Assembly: GCA_024235955.1 (NCBI GenBank)
Contig: JACKLJ010000001.1
Coordinates: forward strand, 1,225,501 to 1,289,500
Direction of reading: 5' to 3'
DNA: 64,000 nt
Source: Burkholderiaceae bacterium
Lineage (GTDB): Bacteria > Pseudomonadota > Gammaproteobacteria > Burkholderiales > Burkholderiaceae_C
Positions 43,007-52,196 of this stretch are shown in pieces. Made by a program: the position numbers and the translations under genes. The notes beneath the pieces are model-generated. The model had not been told where the DNA came from, did not search any database, and saw only the letters and a list, made by a program, of their open reading frames with translations. How positions within the stretch are numbered: position 1 is the stretch's first letter; the number at the start of each line of letters is the position of its first letter.

Positions 43007-43560
43007 TTGGGCGGCAGGACGATGTCGACGTCGTGCATGGCGAAACTGCCCTTGCGGCGGTCGGCAAAGAAGCGGTGCAGCGTCTCGGAGACGGTGGCGA
43101 AGGCCAGCTCCTCCCACGGCACCTCGTCTTCCATGAACAGGCGGGCTTCCAGCGTTTCCGGGCCGGGGTCGAGCGTGTCGTCGAGCATTTCCGCCAGGTA
43201 GAAGAAGTGGACCTGGCCCACGCGCGGCAGGCTCATGCAACTGAACAGCTCGCCCATGCGGATATTGGCCCCGGCTTCCTCGGCGGTCTCGCGCGCCGCG
43301 CCCTCGGCCATGGATTCGCCCAGCTCCATGAAGCCGGCGGGCAGGGTCCACTTGCCGAAGCGCGGCTCGATGGCACGCTTGCACAGCAGCACGCGCTCGG
43401 CCAGGTAGGGCACCGTGCCGAGCACGATCAGCGGGTTCTCGTAGTGCACGGTGCCGCAGGCGGGGCAGACGGCCCGTTCGCGCGTGTCGCCATCGTCGGG
43501 CAGGCGGTAGGTGACGAGCGCCCCGCAAAGGCGGCAATGGCGGATGGAACGGCCCTTCAT
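43003..43560 (-). CDS. zinc-ribbon NUDIX hydrolase
   Basis: The 185-residue protein has an N-terminal four-Cys zinc ribbon (HCRLCGALV, then VCPACGTVHYENP, residues 8-42) and a complete NUDIX box GFMELGESMAEGAARETAEEAG (about residues 75-96). This layout is that of ADP-ribose/NADH-pyrophosphatase-like NUDIX proteins; the substrate is unknown. It heads the aat-bpt-iclR cluster and is divergent from a MarR gene with 55 bases between starts. Confidence 0.88.
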   Translation of the reverse strand: MKGRSIRHCRLCGALVTYRLPDDGDTRERAVCPACGTVHYENPLIVLGTVPYLAERVLLCKRAIEPRFGKWTLPAGFMELGESMAEGAARETAEEAGANIRMGELFSCMSLPRVGQVHFFYLAEMLDDTLDPGPETLEARLFMEDEVPWEELAFATVSETLHRFFADRRKGSFAMHDVDIVLPPK

Positions 43561-43615
43561 GGAGGCGCAGTGTAGGTCAAGCCCCGGAGCGGTCCGGTGC
43601 GCATAGACTTCGCCC

Positions 43616-44044
43616 ATGACGACCGACGTGTTCCAGTTCGAGCGGGCGGCGGGCCACCTGATCCGCCGGGCCCACCAGATTTCCGTGGCCGCGTTCATGG
43701 ACGAGGCCTCGAATTTCGGCACGACCCCGGTGCAGTTCGCCATCCTGACGCGGCTGCTGAAGGCGCCGGGGACCGACCAGATCTCGCTGGCCTCGTCGGT
43801 GGCGCACGATGCGGCCACCATCGGCTCGGTCATCGCGCGGCTGGAGCGCCGCGGCTGGCTGCGGCGCGAGTCCGACGCGGCGGACCGGCGGCGCAAGCTG
43901 CTCTGGCTGACGCCGGAGGGCGAGACCGTGGCCAATGCCATGGTCCCCTGCGTGAATCGCGTGCAGGAGCGCATCCTGGCGCCGCTGGACGCGGACGAGC
44001 GCCGCCAACTGCTGCAGTTGCTGGCCAAGTTGACCGACACCTGA
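43616..44044 (+). CDS. MarR family transcriptional regulator
   Basis: A 142-residue winged-HTH protein: TPVQFAILTRLLKAPGTDQISLASSVAHDAATIGSVIARLERRGWLRRESDAADRRRKLLWLTPEG is the MarR DNA-binding core with the wing DAADRRRK. Divergent from the NUDIX gene, which it may regulate. No clear operator palindrome was seen in the 55-base gap. Confidence 0.88.
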   Translation: MTTDVFQFERAAGHLIRRAHQISVAAFMDEASNFGTTPVQFAILTRLLKAPGTDQISLASSVAHDAATIGSVIARLERRGWLRRESDAADRRRKLLWLTPEGETVANAMVPCVNRVQERILAPLDADERRQLLQLLAKLTDT

Positions 44045-44181
44045 AACCTGCCTTTGCAAACCTGACGCTCAGGCGTGGCCGTGTCCTACAGCCATTCGGC
44101 GGCGGGGTGGGGTGCAATGAGTGGTGAACGCGGGGCCAGCGCCCAGCGCGGAAGAACACCGATGAACCTCAGGAGAAGTCC

Positions 44182-44838
44182 ATGAAACCCAACCTTCATG
44201 CCCGCCAGGGCCTTCTGGCCAGTGCCACGGCCGCCGCCGTGCTCATGAGCGGCTGCGCCAACATGACGGAAACCCAGCGCAACCTGGCCATCGGCGCCGG
44301 TGTGGGGGCGGTGGCCGGCGGCCTGGTCGGCGATGGCAAGGGCGCAGCCATCGGCGCGGCCGTGGGCGCGGCCGGCGGCTACGCCTGGTCGAGGTACATG
44401 GAGAACAAGAAGGCGCAGATGCAGCAGGCCACGGCCGGCACCGGCGTGCAGGTCACGCAGACGGCCGACAATCGGCTCAAGCTCAACGTGCCCAGCGATA
44501 TCTCCTTCGCCACCGGCCGGGCCGACATCAACCCCAGCCTGCGCCCCATCCTGGACCAGTTTGCCTCCGGGCTGAGCCAGCAGCCGGGCACCGAGGTCAT
44601 GATCGTCGGCCACACCGATTCCACCGGCAGCGACGCCATCAACGATCCGCTCTCGGTGGCACGCGCCAACAGCGTGCGCGACTACCTGGCCTCGCGTGGC
44701 GTGGATTCGCGCCGCATCGGCACCGAAGGCCGCGGCTCGCACGAGCCCATTGCCAGCAACGCCACCGAAGCCGGCCGGGCCGAGAACCGCCGGGTGGAGA
44801 TTTTCCTGGCCGAGCGCGCCGACGTGGCCCAGCGCTGA
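44182..44838 (+). CDS. OmpA-family lipoprotein with glycine zipper
   Basis: The 218-residue protein has a lipoprotein signal (AAAVLMSGC, Cys25), a glycine-zipper membrane segment (IGAGVGAVAGGLVGDGKGAAIGAAVGAAGG) and a C-terminal OmpA domain (ISFATGRADINPSLRPI, VMIVGHTDSTGSDAINDPLS, NRRVEIFL). It is of the YiaD type, anchored in the outer membrane and binding peptidoglycan. Start: ATG at 44182 after AGGAGAAGTCC. Confidence 0.9.
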   Translation: MKPNLHARQGLLASATAAAVLMSGCANMTETQRNLAIGAGVGAVAGGLVGDGKGAAIGAAVGAAGGYAWSRYMENKKAQMQQATAGTGVQVTQTADNRLKLNVPSDISFATGRADINPSLRPILDQFASGLSQQPGTEVMIVGHTDSTGSDAINDPLSVARANSVRDYLASRGVDSRRIGTEGRGSHEPIASNATEAGRAENRRVEIFLAERADVAQR

Positions 44839-44857
44839 CCTAGGCTCGCCATTCAAG

Positions 44858-44882
44858 AAAAAGGGCCGTATGGCCCTTTTTT
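44858..44882 (+). terminator. bidirectional terminator between convergent genes
   Basis: AAAAAGGGCC-GTAT-GGCCCTTTTTT: a 6-bp GC stem with A-run before and T-run after, so it can act in both directions between the OmpA gene and the monooxygenase-like gene. Confidence 0.87.
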
Positions 44883-44887
44883 CTGGC

Positions 44888-45181
44888 TCAGATCAGCGAC
44901 TCGAAGTGCTCCACCTGCGGCGGCGCCGCGAAGAACGGTCCGATCAGCCCGCGCCACTCGGCGAACAGGGGCGATTCACGAAAACCCTTGGTGTGGTCTT
45001 CCAGCGTCTGCCAGCGCACCTGCAGCACATAGCGCTCGGGTGATTCGATGCCCTGGTGCAGCGTTGCGCCCACGAAACCCTGGGCGCGCGGGATCACGGT
45101 GGCCATGGCCTGCCGGATGGCGGCCTCGAAGGCGGCCTGCTGGCCGGGCTGGATGCGGATGTCGGCGATTTCGAGAACCAT
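44888..45181 (-). CDS. antibiotic biosynthesis monooxygenase (ABM) domain protein
   Basis: A 97-residue single-domain protein with the ABM ferredoxin-like fold pattern: VLEIADIRIQPGQQAAFEAAI, FVGATLHQGIESPERYVLQVRWQTLEDH, then FRESPLFAEWRGLIGPFF. ABM proteins include quinol monooxygenases and haem-degrading enzymes. No specific activity can be assigned. Divergent from maiA with 43 bases between starts. Confidence 0.85.
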   Translation of the reverse strand: MVLEIADIRIQPGQQAAFEAAIRQAMATVIPRAQGFVGATLHQGIESPERYVLQVRWQTLEDHTKGFRESPLFAEWRGLIGPFFAAPPQVEHFESLI

Positions 45182-45224
45182 GGGCGTGCTTTCTGGCCGC
45201 TGGGGCCGTTGTATTCTGTAGGGC

Positions 45225-45866
45225 ATGAAACTCTACAACTACTTCCGCTCGTCGGCTTCGTTCCGCGTGCGCATCGCGCTCAAGCTCAAGGGCCTGGCCT
45301 ATGAGTACGTGCCGGTGCACCTGGCCAAGGGCGAACACCGCCAGCCCGCCTTCGCCGACGTGTCGGTGGAAAAGCTGGTGCCGGTGCTCGAGCTGGACGA
45401 CGGCACGCGCCTCACGCAGTCCATGGCCACCATCGAGTTTCTGGACGAGCAATACCCCGAGCCGCCGCTGCTGCCGGCCGACGCGCTCGGCCGCGCGCGG
45501 GTGCGGGCGCTGGCGCAGATCGTGGGCTGCGAGATTCATCCGCTGAACAACCTGCGCGTGCTCAAGTATCTGGTGCACGACCTCAAGGTCAGCGACGACG
45601 CCAAGAACACCTGGTACCGCCACTGGGTGCGGCTGGGCCTGGAAACCTTCGAGGCGCAACTGGCCGCGGGCCCCGCGGGCCGGTTCTGCCATGGCGATGC
45701 CCCCACGCTGGCCGACTGCTGCCTGGTGCCGCAGATCTTCAACGCCCAGCGCTTCGACTGCGACCTGGGTGGCCTGCCGCGCACCATGGCCGCGTTCGAG
45801 GCCTGCATGGCCTTGCCCGCCTTCCAGCAGGCCCAGCCTTCCGCGTGCCCGGACCACGAGGCTTGA
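45225..45866 (+). CDS. maiA: maleylacetoacetate isomerase (zeta-class GST)
   Basis: The 213-residue glutathione-dependent isomerase of the tyrosine/homogentisate or gentisate pathway. It has the zeta-GST motif SSASFRVRIALKLKGL (residues 9-24, with the catalytic Ser pair), LVPVLELDDGTRLTQSMATIEFLDE (glutathione site) and ADCCLVPQIFNAQRF. No other pathway genes are adjacent, so a role as a general dehalogenating or isomerising GST is also possible. The stop overlaps the TTG start of pgeF. Confidence 0.9.
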   Translation: MKLYNYFRSSASFRVRIALKLKGLAYEYVPVHLAKGEHRQPAFADVSVEKLVPVLELDDGTRLTQSMATIEFLDEQYPEPPLLPADALGRARVRALAQIVGCEIHPLNNLRVLKYLVHDLKVSDDAKNTWYRHWVRLGLETFEAQLAAGPAGRFCHGDAPTLADCCLVPQIFNAQRFDCDLGGLPRTMAAFEACMALPAFQQAQPSACPDHEA

Positions 45867-46669
45867 GCCAGGCGCCCGCCGACTGGCTGCGGCCCGCGTG
45901 GCCGGCGCCGCCGCACGTCGGGGCGCTGTTCACCACCCGCGCGGGCGGCGTGTCGCAGCCGCCGTGGGGTAGCCTCAACCTCGGCGACCACGTGCGTGAC
46001 GCGCCTGAGCACGTGCAGGCCAACCGCGCGCGGCTGGCTGCCGTGCTGGGTGCACGGCCGGTCTTTCTGCAGCAGGTGCATGGCACCCAGGTGGTTGAAC
46101 TGAACGCGGACAGCGCCGATGGCACGCAGGCCGACGGCGCTGTCACCGCCGAGCCCGGCGTGGCCTGCACCATGATGGTGGCCGACTGCCTGCCGGTGCT
46201 GTTCGCCCATCCGGGTGCGCGCGTGGTCGCGGCCGCGCACGCGGGCTGGCGTGGTCTGGCGGCCGGCGTGCTGGAGCGGACTTTGGAACGTTTTGAGGCT
46301 CTGGCCCAGCAGCAGCGGGCGCAGGCAGCTACAAAATTTGAAGTGAGCGACACGCTGGCGTGGCTGGGCCCGGCCATTGGGCCGCGCCAGTTCGAGGTGG
46401 GGCCGGAGGTGCGCGAGGCCTTCATGCACGCCGATGCGGGTGCCCAGGCCTGCTTCCTGCCACAACCGGGCGGCAAGTTCCTGGCCGACCTGCCGGCGCT
46501 GGCGCGCCGCCGCCTGGCCGCCGCGGGTGTGACCCGCGTGTACGGCAACGACGGCAGCGATGCCTGGTGCACCGTGGGCGACGCCGCGCGCTTCCACTCG
46601 CACCGGCGCGACCAGGCGCATCTGGGCGGCGCCGGACGCATGGCCGCTTGCATCTGGTTGCACGATTGA
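45863..46669 (+). CDS. pgeF: PgeF/YfiH-type multicopper-like purine nucleoside protein, with internal repeat insertion
   Basis: Family of laccase-like DUF152 enzymes, shown to act on purine nucleosides and on UDP-MurNAc-peptide errors. The 268-residue product has GGVSQPPWGSLNLGDHV, QQVHGTQVVEL (His ligand), VADCLPVLF (Cys ligand) and AAHAGWRGLAAGVLERT. Residues about 143-159 (EALAQQQRAQAATKFEV) are encoded by a family A repeat in frame, replacing or lengthening the loop after HAGWRG. The TTG start at 45863 gives MSQAPADWLRPAWPAP, like the family N-terminus, in a TTGA overlap with maiA; a GTG at 45845 is an alternative. Confidence 0.88.
   Translation: MSQAPADWLRPAWPAPPHVGALFTTRAGGVSQPPWGSLNLGDHVRDAPEHVQANRARLAAVLGARPVFLQQVHGTQVVELNADSADGTQADGAVTAEPGVACTMMVADCLPVLFAHPGARVVAAAHAGWRGLAAGVLERTLERFEALAQQQRAQAATKFEVSDTLAWLGPAIGPRQFEVGPEVREAFMHADAGAQACFLPQPGGKFLADLPALARRRLAAAGVTRVYGNDGSDAWCTVGDAARFHSHRRDQAHLGGAGRMAACIWLHD
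46290..46340 (+). repeat. family A element, copy 15 (in frame inside pgeF)
   Basis: Sense copy: TTTTGAGGCTCTGGCCC, AGCAGCAGCGGGCGCAGG, CAGCTACAAAATTTG. No stop in the gene frame. Confidence 0.85.
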
Positions 46670-46838
46670 GGCCCTCGCCGACGCCGGGCCACTCCCGCGT
46701 GCGGCCCACTGCAGGGCCTTGCTGCAAGCCGTCGCAGATCAATTTTTATCGCCCGCGTCAGCCGCGCGTTACCAGCCGGCGTGATACTCTTGTTCAGGCC
46801 TTGCAGCGCCGGCCTCGCACGACCAACAGGAGACAAGC

Positions 46839-48602
46839 ATGAACCAGACAGGGTTCCCGTTCAACGTTCCCGGCATGCCTGCATGGGGCGACATGGCCAC
46901 GCAGGCGTTCAACAACCCTGCGCTGGAACAGGGCTTCACCGAAACCTGGCTGAAAGCCTTCCAGGCCTTCCAGAACCTCGATCTCGGCGGCATGGCGCCG
47001 CCCACCGGCACGGCCGATGCAACGCCGCTGCGCTTCGCCAACGAGAAGCTGATGAAGATCCAGCAGGACTACGTGCGCGAGGCCTCCGAGCTCTGGAACC
47101 AGACCCTGCAGGACAACCCGCAACTGGCCGACCGCCGCTTCAAGGGCGACGCCTGGGGCAAGAACCCCATGGCCGCCTTCACCGCCGCGGTGTACCTGCT
47201 GAACGCCCGCACCATGATGTCCATGGCCGAAGCCGCCGAGGGCGACGCCAAGACCCGCAACCGCGTGCGCTTTGCCGTCGAGCAATGGCTGGCCGCCTCG
47301 GCGCCCAGCAACTTCCTGGCCTTCAACGCCGAGGCGCAGCAGAAGGCCATCGCCACGCAGGGTGAAAGCCTGGCCAAGGGCGTGAAGAACATGCTGCAGG
47401 ACATGCGGCAGGGCCACGTGTCGATGACCGACGAAAGCCTGTTCGAGGTCGGCCGCAACGTGGCCACCACCGAGGGCGCCGTGGTGTTCGAGAACGAGCT
47501 GTTCCAGCTGATCGAGTACAAGCCGCTCACCGCCAAGGTGCACGAGCGACCGTTCCTGCTGGTGCCGCCCTGCATCAACAAGTTCTACATCCTCGATCTG
47601 CAGCCCGAAAACTCCCTGATCCGCTACGCGGTCAGCCAGGGCATGCGCACCTTCGTGGTGAGCTGGCGCAACCCCGACCAGACCCTGGCGCAGAAGACCT
47701 GGGACGACTACATCGAGGACGCCGCCATCCAGGCCATCCACACGGTGCAGGACATCACCGGCGCCAAGCAGATCAACGCGCTCGGCTTCTGCGTGGGCGG
47801 CACCATCCTCACCACAGCGCTGGCCGTGCTGGCGGCGCGGGGCGAGAAGCCGGTGTCGGCCGTCACGCTGCTGACCACGCTGGTGGACTTCACCGACACC
47901 GGCATCCTCGACGTGTTCATCGACGAGGCCATGGTCAAGTTCCGCGAGATGCAGATGGGCAAGGGCGGGATGCTGAAAGGGCAGGATCTGGCCACCACCT
48001 TCAGCTTCCTGCGCCCCAACGACCTGGTCTGGAACTACGTGGTGGGCAACTACCTCAAGGGCGAAACGCCGCCGCCGTTCGACCTGCTGTACTGGAACAG
48101 CGACTCCACCAACCTGCCCGGGCCGTTCTATGCCTGGTACCTGCGCAACACCTACCTCGAGAACAACCTCGTCAAGCCCGGCAAGGCCAAGGTCTGCGGC
48201 CAGAAGGTCGATCTGGGCAAGCTCGACATGCCGTTCTACATCTACGGCTCGCGCGAAGACCACATCGTGCCGATCGGCGGCGCCTACGCCTCCACCCAGA
48301 CCATTCCGGGCAAGAAGCGCTTCATGATGGGCGCCTCGGGCCATATCGCCGGCGTCATCAACCCGCCGGCCGCCAAGAAGCGCAGCCACTGGGTGCGCAA
48401 CGACGGCAAGTTCCCGGCCAGCGTGGACGAATGGATCGCCGGCGCCCAGGAAACCCCGGGCAGCTGGTGGGACGACTGGGCCGCCTGGCTGAAGAGCCAC
48501 GCCGGCAAGCAGATCGCCGCACCCAAGGACTACGGCAAGCCGCGCAGCAAGTACAAGGCCAGCGAGCCGGCGCCGGGGAGCTATGTCAAAGCGAAGGCGT
48601 GA
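46839..48602 (+). CDS. phaC: class I poly(3-hydroxyalkanoate) synthase
   Basis: Polymerises (R)-3-hydroxyacyl-CoA, mainly 3-hydroxybutyryl-CoA, on the surface of storage granules. The 587-residue length fits class I. The lipase-like box GFCVGG holds the nucleophile Cys318; the catalytic Asp474 lies in SREDHIVP and His502 in GASGHIAGV, close to the C. necator numbering (319/480/508). The N-terminal 100 residues are the variable domain. The ATG at 46839 follows ACAGGAGACAAGC. Head of the phaC-phaA-phaB locus; no phaR or phasin gene is in the window. Confidence 0.96.
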   Translation: MNQTGFPFNVPGMPAWGDMATQAFNNPALEQGFTETWLKAFQAFQNLDLGGMAPPTGTADATPLRFANEKLMKIQQDYVREASELWNQTLQDNPQLADRRFKGDAWGKNPMAAFTAAVYLLNARTMMSMAEAAEGDAKTRNRVRFAVEQWLAASAPSNFLAFNAEAQQKAIATQGESLAKGVKNMLQDMRQGHVSMTDESLFEVGRNVATTEGAVVFENELFQLIEYKPLTAKVHERPFLLVPPCINKFYILDLQPENSLIRYAVSQGMRTFVVSWRNPDQTLAQKTWDDYIEDAAIQAIHTVQDITGAKQINALGFCVGGTILTTALAVLAARGEKPVSAVTLLTTLVDFTDTGILDVFIDEAMVKFREMQMGKGGMLKGQDLATTFSFLRPNDLVWNYVVGNYLKGETPPPFDLLYWNSDSTNLPGPFYAWYLRNTYLENNLVKPGKAKVCGQKVDLGKLDMPFYIYGSREDHIVPIGGAYASTQTIPGKKRFMMGASGHIAGVINPPAAKKRSHWVRNDGKFPASVDEWIAGAQETPGSWWDDWAAWLKSHAGKQIAAPKDYGKPRSKYKASEPAPGSYVKAKA

Positions 48603-48620
48603 CACCCCGTGAATGGGAAC

Positions 48621-48683
48621 ACCCCCCTGAGTCGCCTGCGGCGCCTTCCCCCTCTTGCTTCGCGAGGGCGACAACGCCGGTGC
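48621..48683 (+). repeat. second dispersed-type repeat (family B) between phaC and phaA
   Basis: CCCCCCTGAGTCGCCTGCGG, CGCCTTCCCCCTCTTGCTTC, GCGAGGGCGACAACGCCGG. I recall this G/C-rich intergenic pattern from several Comamonadaceae genomes; only one copy is present here, so the assignment rests on memory. It contains a short CGCC/GGCG stem. Confidence 0.5.
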
Positions 48684-48787
48684 AGGCCCGGCCACGGCGT
48701 TTGCCCGCATGGCCGGTTCCGCGGCCACCAGATCACAGTTCAAGGCGAGCGTCCCGGCCTCGCGCCAATATTGAATGAAATAACCGT

Positions 48788-48822
48788 TTAGCCCTTGCGG
48801 GGCAAGTGCAACCAGCTGCAAA
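48788..48822 (+). repeat. family A element, copy 16 (degenerate)
   Basis: TTTAGCCCTTGCGGGGC, AAGTGCAACCAGCTGC resembles the middle of family A with several changes. It directly precedes the phaA ribosome-binding site (AAAAAGGAGAG). Confidence 0.45.
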
Positions 48823-48836
48823 AAGGAGAGCAATTC

Positions 48837-50015
<1,179 letters not shown>

Positions 50016-50019
50016 AATC

Positions 50020-50079
50020 TGGGTTAAAACCGGCGTCTGCGGCCATCCAGCAAGCGCAGGCAGCTATTAGTTTCATAGT
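50020..50079 (+). repeat. family A element, copy 17 (phaA-phaB gap)
   Basis: ATCCAGCAAGCGCAGG, CAGCTATTAGTTTCATAG; the 5' arm (TGGGTTAAAACCGGCG) is diverged. It fills the phaA-phaB gap. Confidence 0.82.
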
Positions 50080-50102
50080 ATTACAACCAGGAGCAACGCA
50101 TC

Positions 50103-50840
50103 ATGAGTCAAAGAATCGCGTACGTCACCGGCGGCATGGGCGGCATCGGAACCGCCATCTGCCATCGCCTGCACAAGGAAGGCTTCAAGGTCATCGCCGG
50201 CTGCGGCCCGACGCGCGACTTCCAGAAGTGGCTGGACGAGCAGAAGGCGCTTGGCTTCACGTTCTACGCCAGCGTGGGCAATGTGGCCGACTGGCAGTCC
50301 ACCGTCGATGCCTTCGCCAAGGCCAAGGCCGAGCACGGCCCGATCGACGTGCTGGTCAACAACGCCGGCATCACGCGCGACCGCATGTTCCTCAAGATGA
50401 CCCGCGAGGACTGGGACGCCGTGATCGACACCAACCTCACCTCCATGTTCAACGTGACCAAGCAGGTCATCCCGGACATGGTGGAGCGGGGCTGGGGCCG
50501 CGTGGTCCAGATCAGCTCGGTCAACGGCGAGAAAGGCCAGGCCGGCCAGACCAACTACTCCGCCGCCAAGGCCGGCATGCACGGCTTCACCATGGCGCTG
50601 GCGCAGGAAGTGGCGGGCAAGGGCGTGACGGTGAACACCGTGAGCCCCGGCTACATCGGCACCGACATGGTCAAGGCCATCCGCCCCGACGTGCTGGAAA
50701 AGATCGTGGCCACCATCCCGGTCAAGCGCCTGGGCACACCGGAAGAAATCGGCTCCATCGTCGCCTGGCTGTCCGGCGACGATTCCGGCTTCACCACCGG
50801 CGCAGACTTTTCCTGCAACGGCGGTCTGCACATGGGCTGA
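50103..50840 (+). CDS. phaB: acetoacetyl-CoA reductase
   Basis: NADPH-dependent reduction of acetoacetyl-CoA to (R)-3-hydroxybutyryl-CoA, the monomer for PhaC. The 245-residue SDR shows VTGGMGGIGTAICHRL, NNAGITRDRMFLKM, ISSVNGEKGQAGQTNYSAAK (catalytic Ser/Tyr/Lys) and VSPGYIGTDMVKAIRPDV, the PhaB signature. The ATG at 50103 follows CAGGAGCAACGCATC. Last gene of phaCAB, followed by a terminator. Confidence 0.96.
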   Translation: MSQRIAYVTGGMGGIGTAICHRLHKEGFKVIAGCGPTRDFQKWLDEQKALGFTFYASVGNVADWQSTVDAFAKAKAEHGPIDVLVNNAGITRDRMFLKMTREDWDAVIDTNLTSMFNVTKQVIPDMVERGWGRVVQISSVNGEKGQAGQTNYSAAKAGMHGFTMALAQEVAGKGVTVNTVSPGYIGTDMVKAIRPDVLEKIVATIPVKRLGTPEEIGSIVAWLSGDDSGFTTGADFSCNGGLHMG

Positions 50841-50860
50841 GCTCCACGCTTGCGCGCAAG

Positions 50861-50884
50861 GCCCCGCTCCGGCGGGGCTTTTTT
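50861..50884 (+). terminator. rho-independent terminator after phaB
   Basis: GCCCCGC (50861-50867) pairs with GCGGGGC (50872-50878) around a short loop, followed by TTTTTT. Confidence 0.88.
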
Positions 50885-50961
50885 CTTGGTGCCGGCGCCG
50901 GCGCGGCGGCCGGCAATGTCCCGCGGCGGCGAGCCACAGCGCCGGCCGGGATAATCGCGCC

Positions 50962-51975
50962 ATGCCTGAAACCCTTCGCGCCGAGTCCGCGATCAGCCCC
51001 TGGCGCCTGTCCGTCGCGCCGATGATCGACTGGACCGACAAGCACTGCCGCTACCTGCACCGGCTACTGACCAAAAAGACGCGCCTGTACACCGAGATGG
51101 TCACCACCGGCGGCCTGCTACACGGCGGTGAGCGCCGCCACCTGCGCATGGACGCCTGCGAGCACCCGGTGGCGCTGCAGCTGGGCGGCAGCGAGCCGGC
51201 CGATCTGGCGCGCTGCGCCGCCATCGGCCAGCGCTGGGGCTACGACGAGATCAACCTCAACTGCGGCTGCCCCAGCGAGCGCGTGCAGCGCGGCGCCTTC
51301 GGGGCCTGCCTGATGGCCGAGCCGCGCCTGGTGGCCGACTGCGTGAAGGCCATGGCGGACGCCGTGGACCTGCCGGTGACGGTGAAGCACCGCATCGGCA
51401 TCGACCGCGAAGAGAGCTACGCCTTCGTGCGCGACTTCGTCGGCACCGTGGCCGAGGCCGGCTGCGGCGTGTTCATCGTGCACGCGCGCAACGCCTGGCT
51501 CAAGGGCCTGAGCCCGAAGGAGAACCGCGAGATCCCGCCGCTGCGCTACGAGATGGTTTACCGCCTCAAGCAGGAGTTTCCGCAGCTGACCATCGTGCTC
51601 AATGGCGGCGTGACCAGCGACGAGCAGATCGCCGCGCACCTGCAGCAGGTGGATGGCGTGATGCTCGGCCGCGAGGCCTACCACCACCCCTGGATCATGA
51701 CCGCGTGGGACCAGCGCTTTCTGGGCGGCGGGCCGTGCCCGCTCAGCCAGGACGAGGTCGAAGCCGCCATGGTGGCCTACATGCAGCGCGAGCTGGCCGA
51801 GGACGGCACGCCCTGGTCGGCCATCGCGCGCCACATGCTGGGCCTGCACCACGGCCGCCGCGGCGCGCGCCTGTGGCGCCAGGTCTGGAGCGACCACAAG
51901 CTGAAAGCCCGTCCCGCCGAAGAAGTGTGGGCGCTGGCCAGGGCGCAGTTGGCGCTGGAGCCCGCCACCGCCTGA
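50962..51975 (+). CDS. dusA: tRNA-dihydrouridine synthase A
   Basis: FMN-dependent enzyme that makes dihydrouridine at tRNA positions 20/20a. The 337-residue protein has LSVAPMIDWTDKHCRYLHRLL, EMVTTGGLLHG, the catalytic Cys103 in NLNCGCPSERVQRGAFGA, HRIGID and VHARNAWLKGLSPKENREIPPL, all specific for DusA. The second dus gene of the window after dusC. No repeat insertion is seen here. Confidence 0.95.
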   Translation: MPETLRAESAISPWRLSVAPMIDWTDKHCRYLHRLLTKKTRLYTEMVTTGGLLHGGERRHLRMDACEHPVALQLGGSEPADLARCAAIGQRWGYDEINLNCGCPSERVQRGAFGACLMAEPRLVADCVKAMADAVDLPVTVKHRIGIDREESYAFVRDFVGTVAEAGCGVFIVHARNAWLKGLSPKENREIPPLRYEMVYRLKQEFPQLTIVLNGGVTSDEQIAAHLQQVDGVMLGREAYHHPWIMTAWDQRFLGGGPCPLSQDEVEAAMVAYMQRELAEDGTPWSAIARHMLGLHHGRRGARLWRQVWSDHKLKARPAEEVWALARAQLALEPATA

Positions 51976-52030
51976 GGGTGGGGCCATGTCGCATGTCCGC
52001 TGCGCCATAGAAGCGCTTGGGTTTTTACAA

Positions 52031-52086
52031 GCAAAAAGGCCTCCAGCCCTTCTGTGACGGGCGCAGGAAGCTATCATTTTGGAAGC
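52031..52086 (+). repeat. family A dispersed element, copy 18
   Basis: Intergenic copy after dusA: AAAAAGGCCTCCAGCCC, TTCTGTGACGGGCGCAGG, AAGCTATCATTTTGGAAGC. Among the best matches to the consensus. Confidence 0.93.
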
Positions 52087-52104
52087 TTTTCACCGATCCC
52101 TGGG

Positions 52105-52136
52105 CCGTTCGCCCTGAGCTTGTCGAAGGGCTCGGG
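52105..52136 (+). repeat. short palindromic repeat (family C)
   Basis: CCGTTCGCCCTGAGCTTG, TCGAAGGGCTCGGG. GCCCT and AGGGC form a stem around the TGAGCTTGTCGA loop. From memory this sequence recurs between genes in many proteobacteria and others; one copy here. Confidence 0.6.
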
Positions 52137-52196
52137 CAAGCCAGTCCTCCTAGAGCCCGCACGCCGGCTGTTGAACGAAGGCAACTCGCGCGCCGG

